From Cohnella rhizoplanae (GTDB lineage: Bacteria; Bacillota; Bacilli; Paenibacillales; Paenibacillaceae): a stretch of 64,000 bases of DNA. The stretch is taken from contig NZ_CAOJCN010000008.1 of NCBI RefSeq assembly GCF_948329515.1, forward strand, positions 62,001-126,000, in the 5' to 3' direction. This document shows positions 62,516 to 64,000 of the stretch, piece by piece (positions within the stretch are counted from its first letter, which is position 1; each line of letters begins with the position of its first letter). The notes beneath the pieces were generated by a model. That model made no database searches and was not told the DNA's origin. It saw nothing but the letters and a program-made list of their open reading frames with translations. The position numbers were made by a program, and so were the translations under genes.

Positions 62516-64000
62516 TCAGGATCGGAGCTTCGCCCGCTGCAGCCGCAATGCGTTGAGCACGACGGACACCGAGCTGAGCGCCATCGCCGCGCCGGCCACC
62601 CACGGGGCGAGCAGTCCGATCGCCGCGACGGGAATGCCGATCGTATTGTAGCCGAGCGCCCAGAACAGGTTCTGGCGGATGTTGCGCATCGTGAGCCGGC
62701 TCATCTCGATCGCATCCGGTATGCTCGCCAGATCGCCGCGCATGAGCGTGACGTCCGCCGCCTCCATCGCGATGTCCGTGCCAGTGCCGACCGCCATGCC
62801 GACGTCGGCCGTCGCGAGCGCCGGCGCGTCGTTGATGCCGTCGCCGACCATCGCGACCTTTCGTCCTGCCGCCTGCAGCTTTTTCACCTCCGCCGCCTTG
62901 CCTTCCGGCAGCACCTCCGCGAGTACGCGGGATATGCCCACCTGTGCCGCGATCGCTGCCGCGGTCCGGGCGTTGTCGCCCGTGATCATCACGACCTCGA
63001 TGCCCATTGTCTTGAGGCGGGCAACCGCCGCAGCGGAAGTTTCCTTCACCGTGTCCGCCACCGCGATCGTCCCCGCATGCCGGCCGTCGACCGAGACGAG
63101 CATGACGGTCTTGCCCGCCTCCTCCATACGCGTCATCGCGTCCGAGGCCGTAGCGCCGATCTTCACGCCCTCGCGCTCCATCAGACGCCGCGTGCCCACC
63201 AGCACCCGCTTGCCCTCCACGACAGCGAGCACCCCGTAGCCCGGTACCGCCTCGAAGGACTCGGCGTCCGGCAGCGCGATGCCCCGCTCGCGAACGCCCG
63301 ACACGATCGCCTCCGCCAGCGGATGCTCGGAGTCCTTCTCCGCGGCACCGACGAGCCTCAGCAACCGAGCAGCCTTATCCGCTTCGCTCAGGCCTCCCAC
63401 CGGCTCCCGCTCTACCTTATCCCCTTCGCTCAGGCCCCCCACCGGCTTCCGCTCTACCTTATCCCCTTCGCTCAGGACCTCAGCGTGCTCCCGCTCTACC
63501 TTATCCCCTCCGCCCAGGACCTCCCTCGCTCCCGCAGCGTCGTCCGCGACCAGCACGTCCGTCAGCTCCGGCTTGCCCTTGGTCACCGTGCCCGTCTTGT
63601 CCAGCACGACCGTGTCGATGCCCTGCGTCAGCTCCAAATGCTCGCCGCCCTTGAACAGGATGCCGAGCTCGGCCGCCCGCCCGGAGCCCGCCATGATCGA
63701 GGTCGGCGTCGCGAGCCCGAGGGCGCAGGGACAGGCGATGACGAGAATCGCGATGGCCTTCTCCAGCGCACCCGCCAGGTCCCACGGGCTGACGAAGAAG
63801 TACCACGCGAGAAACGCCGCAGCCGCGATGCCGACGACGATCGGCACGAAGATGCCCGAGATGACGTCCGCCACCCGCTGGATCGGCGCCTTGGAGCCCT
63901 GCGCTTCCTCGACGATCTTGACGATCTGCGCGAGCGCCGTGTCCCTGCCGACCTTGGTCGCCCGGATGCGCAGCCTGCCGTTCTTGTTGATGGTCGCGCC
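62516..64000 (-). CDS. copA: Copper-translocating P1B-type ATPase (5' end outside window)
   Basis: The frame is open to the right edge; only the C-terminal ~494 residues are present, beginning in the actuator domain ([20 protein letters not shown]). Visible: CPC metal site in [17 protein letters not shown], phosphorylation site [11 protein letters not shown] motif [12 protein letters not shown] site [12 protein letters not shown] and the last two helices. These features define Cu+-exporting CopA. In the nucleotide-binding domain, just before the HP motif, it carries an extra acidic/basic repeat ([14 protein letters not shown] type). A potential start at 63874 is internal. Confidence 0.93.
   Translation of the reverse strand, partial: GATINKNGRLRIRATKVGRDTALAQIVKIVEEAQGSKAPIQRVADVISGIFVPIVVGIAAAAFLAWYFFVSPWDLAGALEKAIAILVIACPCALGLATPTSIMAGSGRAAELGILFKGGEHLELTQGIDTVVLDKTGTVTKGKPELTDVLVADDAAGAREVLGGGDKVEREHAEVLSEGDKVERKPVGGLSEGDKVEREPVGGLSEADKAARLLRLVGAAEKDSEHPLAEAIVSGVRERGIALPDAESFEAVPGYGVLAVVEGKRVLVGTRRLMEREGVKIGATASDAMTRMEEAGKTVMLVSVDGRHAGTIAVADTVKETSAAAVARLKTMGIEVVMITGDNARTAAAIAAQVGISRVLAEVLPEGKAAEVKKLQAAGRKVAMVGDGINDAPALATADVGMAVGTGTDIAMEAADVTLMRGDLASIPDAIEMSRLTMRNIRQNLFWALGYNTIGIPVAAIGLLAPWVAGAAMALSSVSVVLNALRLQRAKLRS
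63388..63540 (-). repeat. 42-bp (14-residue) in-frame repeats inside copA
   Basis: GCTCAGG landmarks at 63388, 63430, 63472 and (as GCCCAGG) 63514 are spaced exactly 42 bp. On the protein they read [51 protein letters not shown] and [14 protein letters not shown]. The frame is preserved. Confidence 0.85.

Overview
The window is GC-rich, low-gap bacterial chromosome. Gene content points to a spore-forming Paenibacillaceae member of the Cohnella/Paenibacillus type: YesM/YesN two-component pairs, LplA/LplB/YtcP-type sugar ABC transporters, SLH-anchored surface proteins, a YerC-type repressor, a YqfQ-like protein, PiT/DUF47, and strong AGGAGG ribosome sites with GTG/TTG starts. No rRNA, tRNA, CRISPR, prophage or transposase was seen. 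Many long open frames are antisense shadows caused by high GC and were left out.

Layout. 1-4441: start of a very large secreted protein (dockerin plus about ten SbsA-type Ig domains) that runs off the left edge. 4676-15942: a glycan-utilisation locus with a clan GH-A glycoside hydrolase, a membrane-spanning AraC regulator, a CUT1-type ABC transporter and a divergent GH125 alpha-mannosidase. 16039-22383: a cohesin+SLH wall protein next to a 1762-residue beta-helix protein carrying LamG, FIVAR, cohesin and dockerin modules. 22591-29422: a second sugar ABC transporter with its YesN/YesM two-component system. 29750-34159: yerC, a YqfQ-like gene, a DUF1861 gene and the PiT/DUF47 phosphate pair. 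34472-39226: two glycosyltransferases and three surface-type proteins without signal peptides (one a six-Asp-box propeller), possibly spore-surface. 39595-49288: flavin oxidoreductase, M20 amidohydrolase, quinone-oxidoreductase/TetR pair, AraC/LacZ pair, GyrI-like protein. 49801-62160: an eleven-gene catabolic operon under a divergent IclR regulator. 62516-64000: copper P-type ATPase entering from the right edge.

Two things stand out. First, the 49801-61140 operon joins a NitT/TauT-type importer, all three 5-oxoprolinase-type proteins (PxpA/B/C), a UbiD decarboxylase, a 4,5-dihydroxyphthalate-decarboxylase-like protein, an LLM flavin monooxygenase and an unusual FAD/2Fe-2S pair. It looks like uptake and stepwise opening of an unidentified N-heterocyclic or aromatic carboxylate. 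Second, at least four unrelated sequence families of intergenic tandem repeats (five arrays) have unit lengths clustering at 50-51 bp; two families carry a conserved hairpin, and one family occurs at two distant loci. A further theme is a cellulosome-like set of cohesin, dockerin and SLH proteins.
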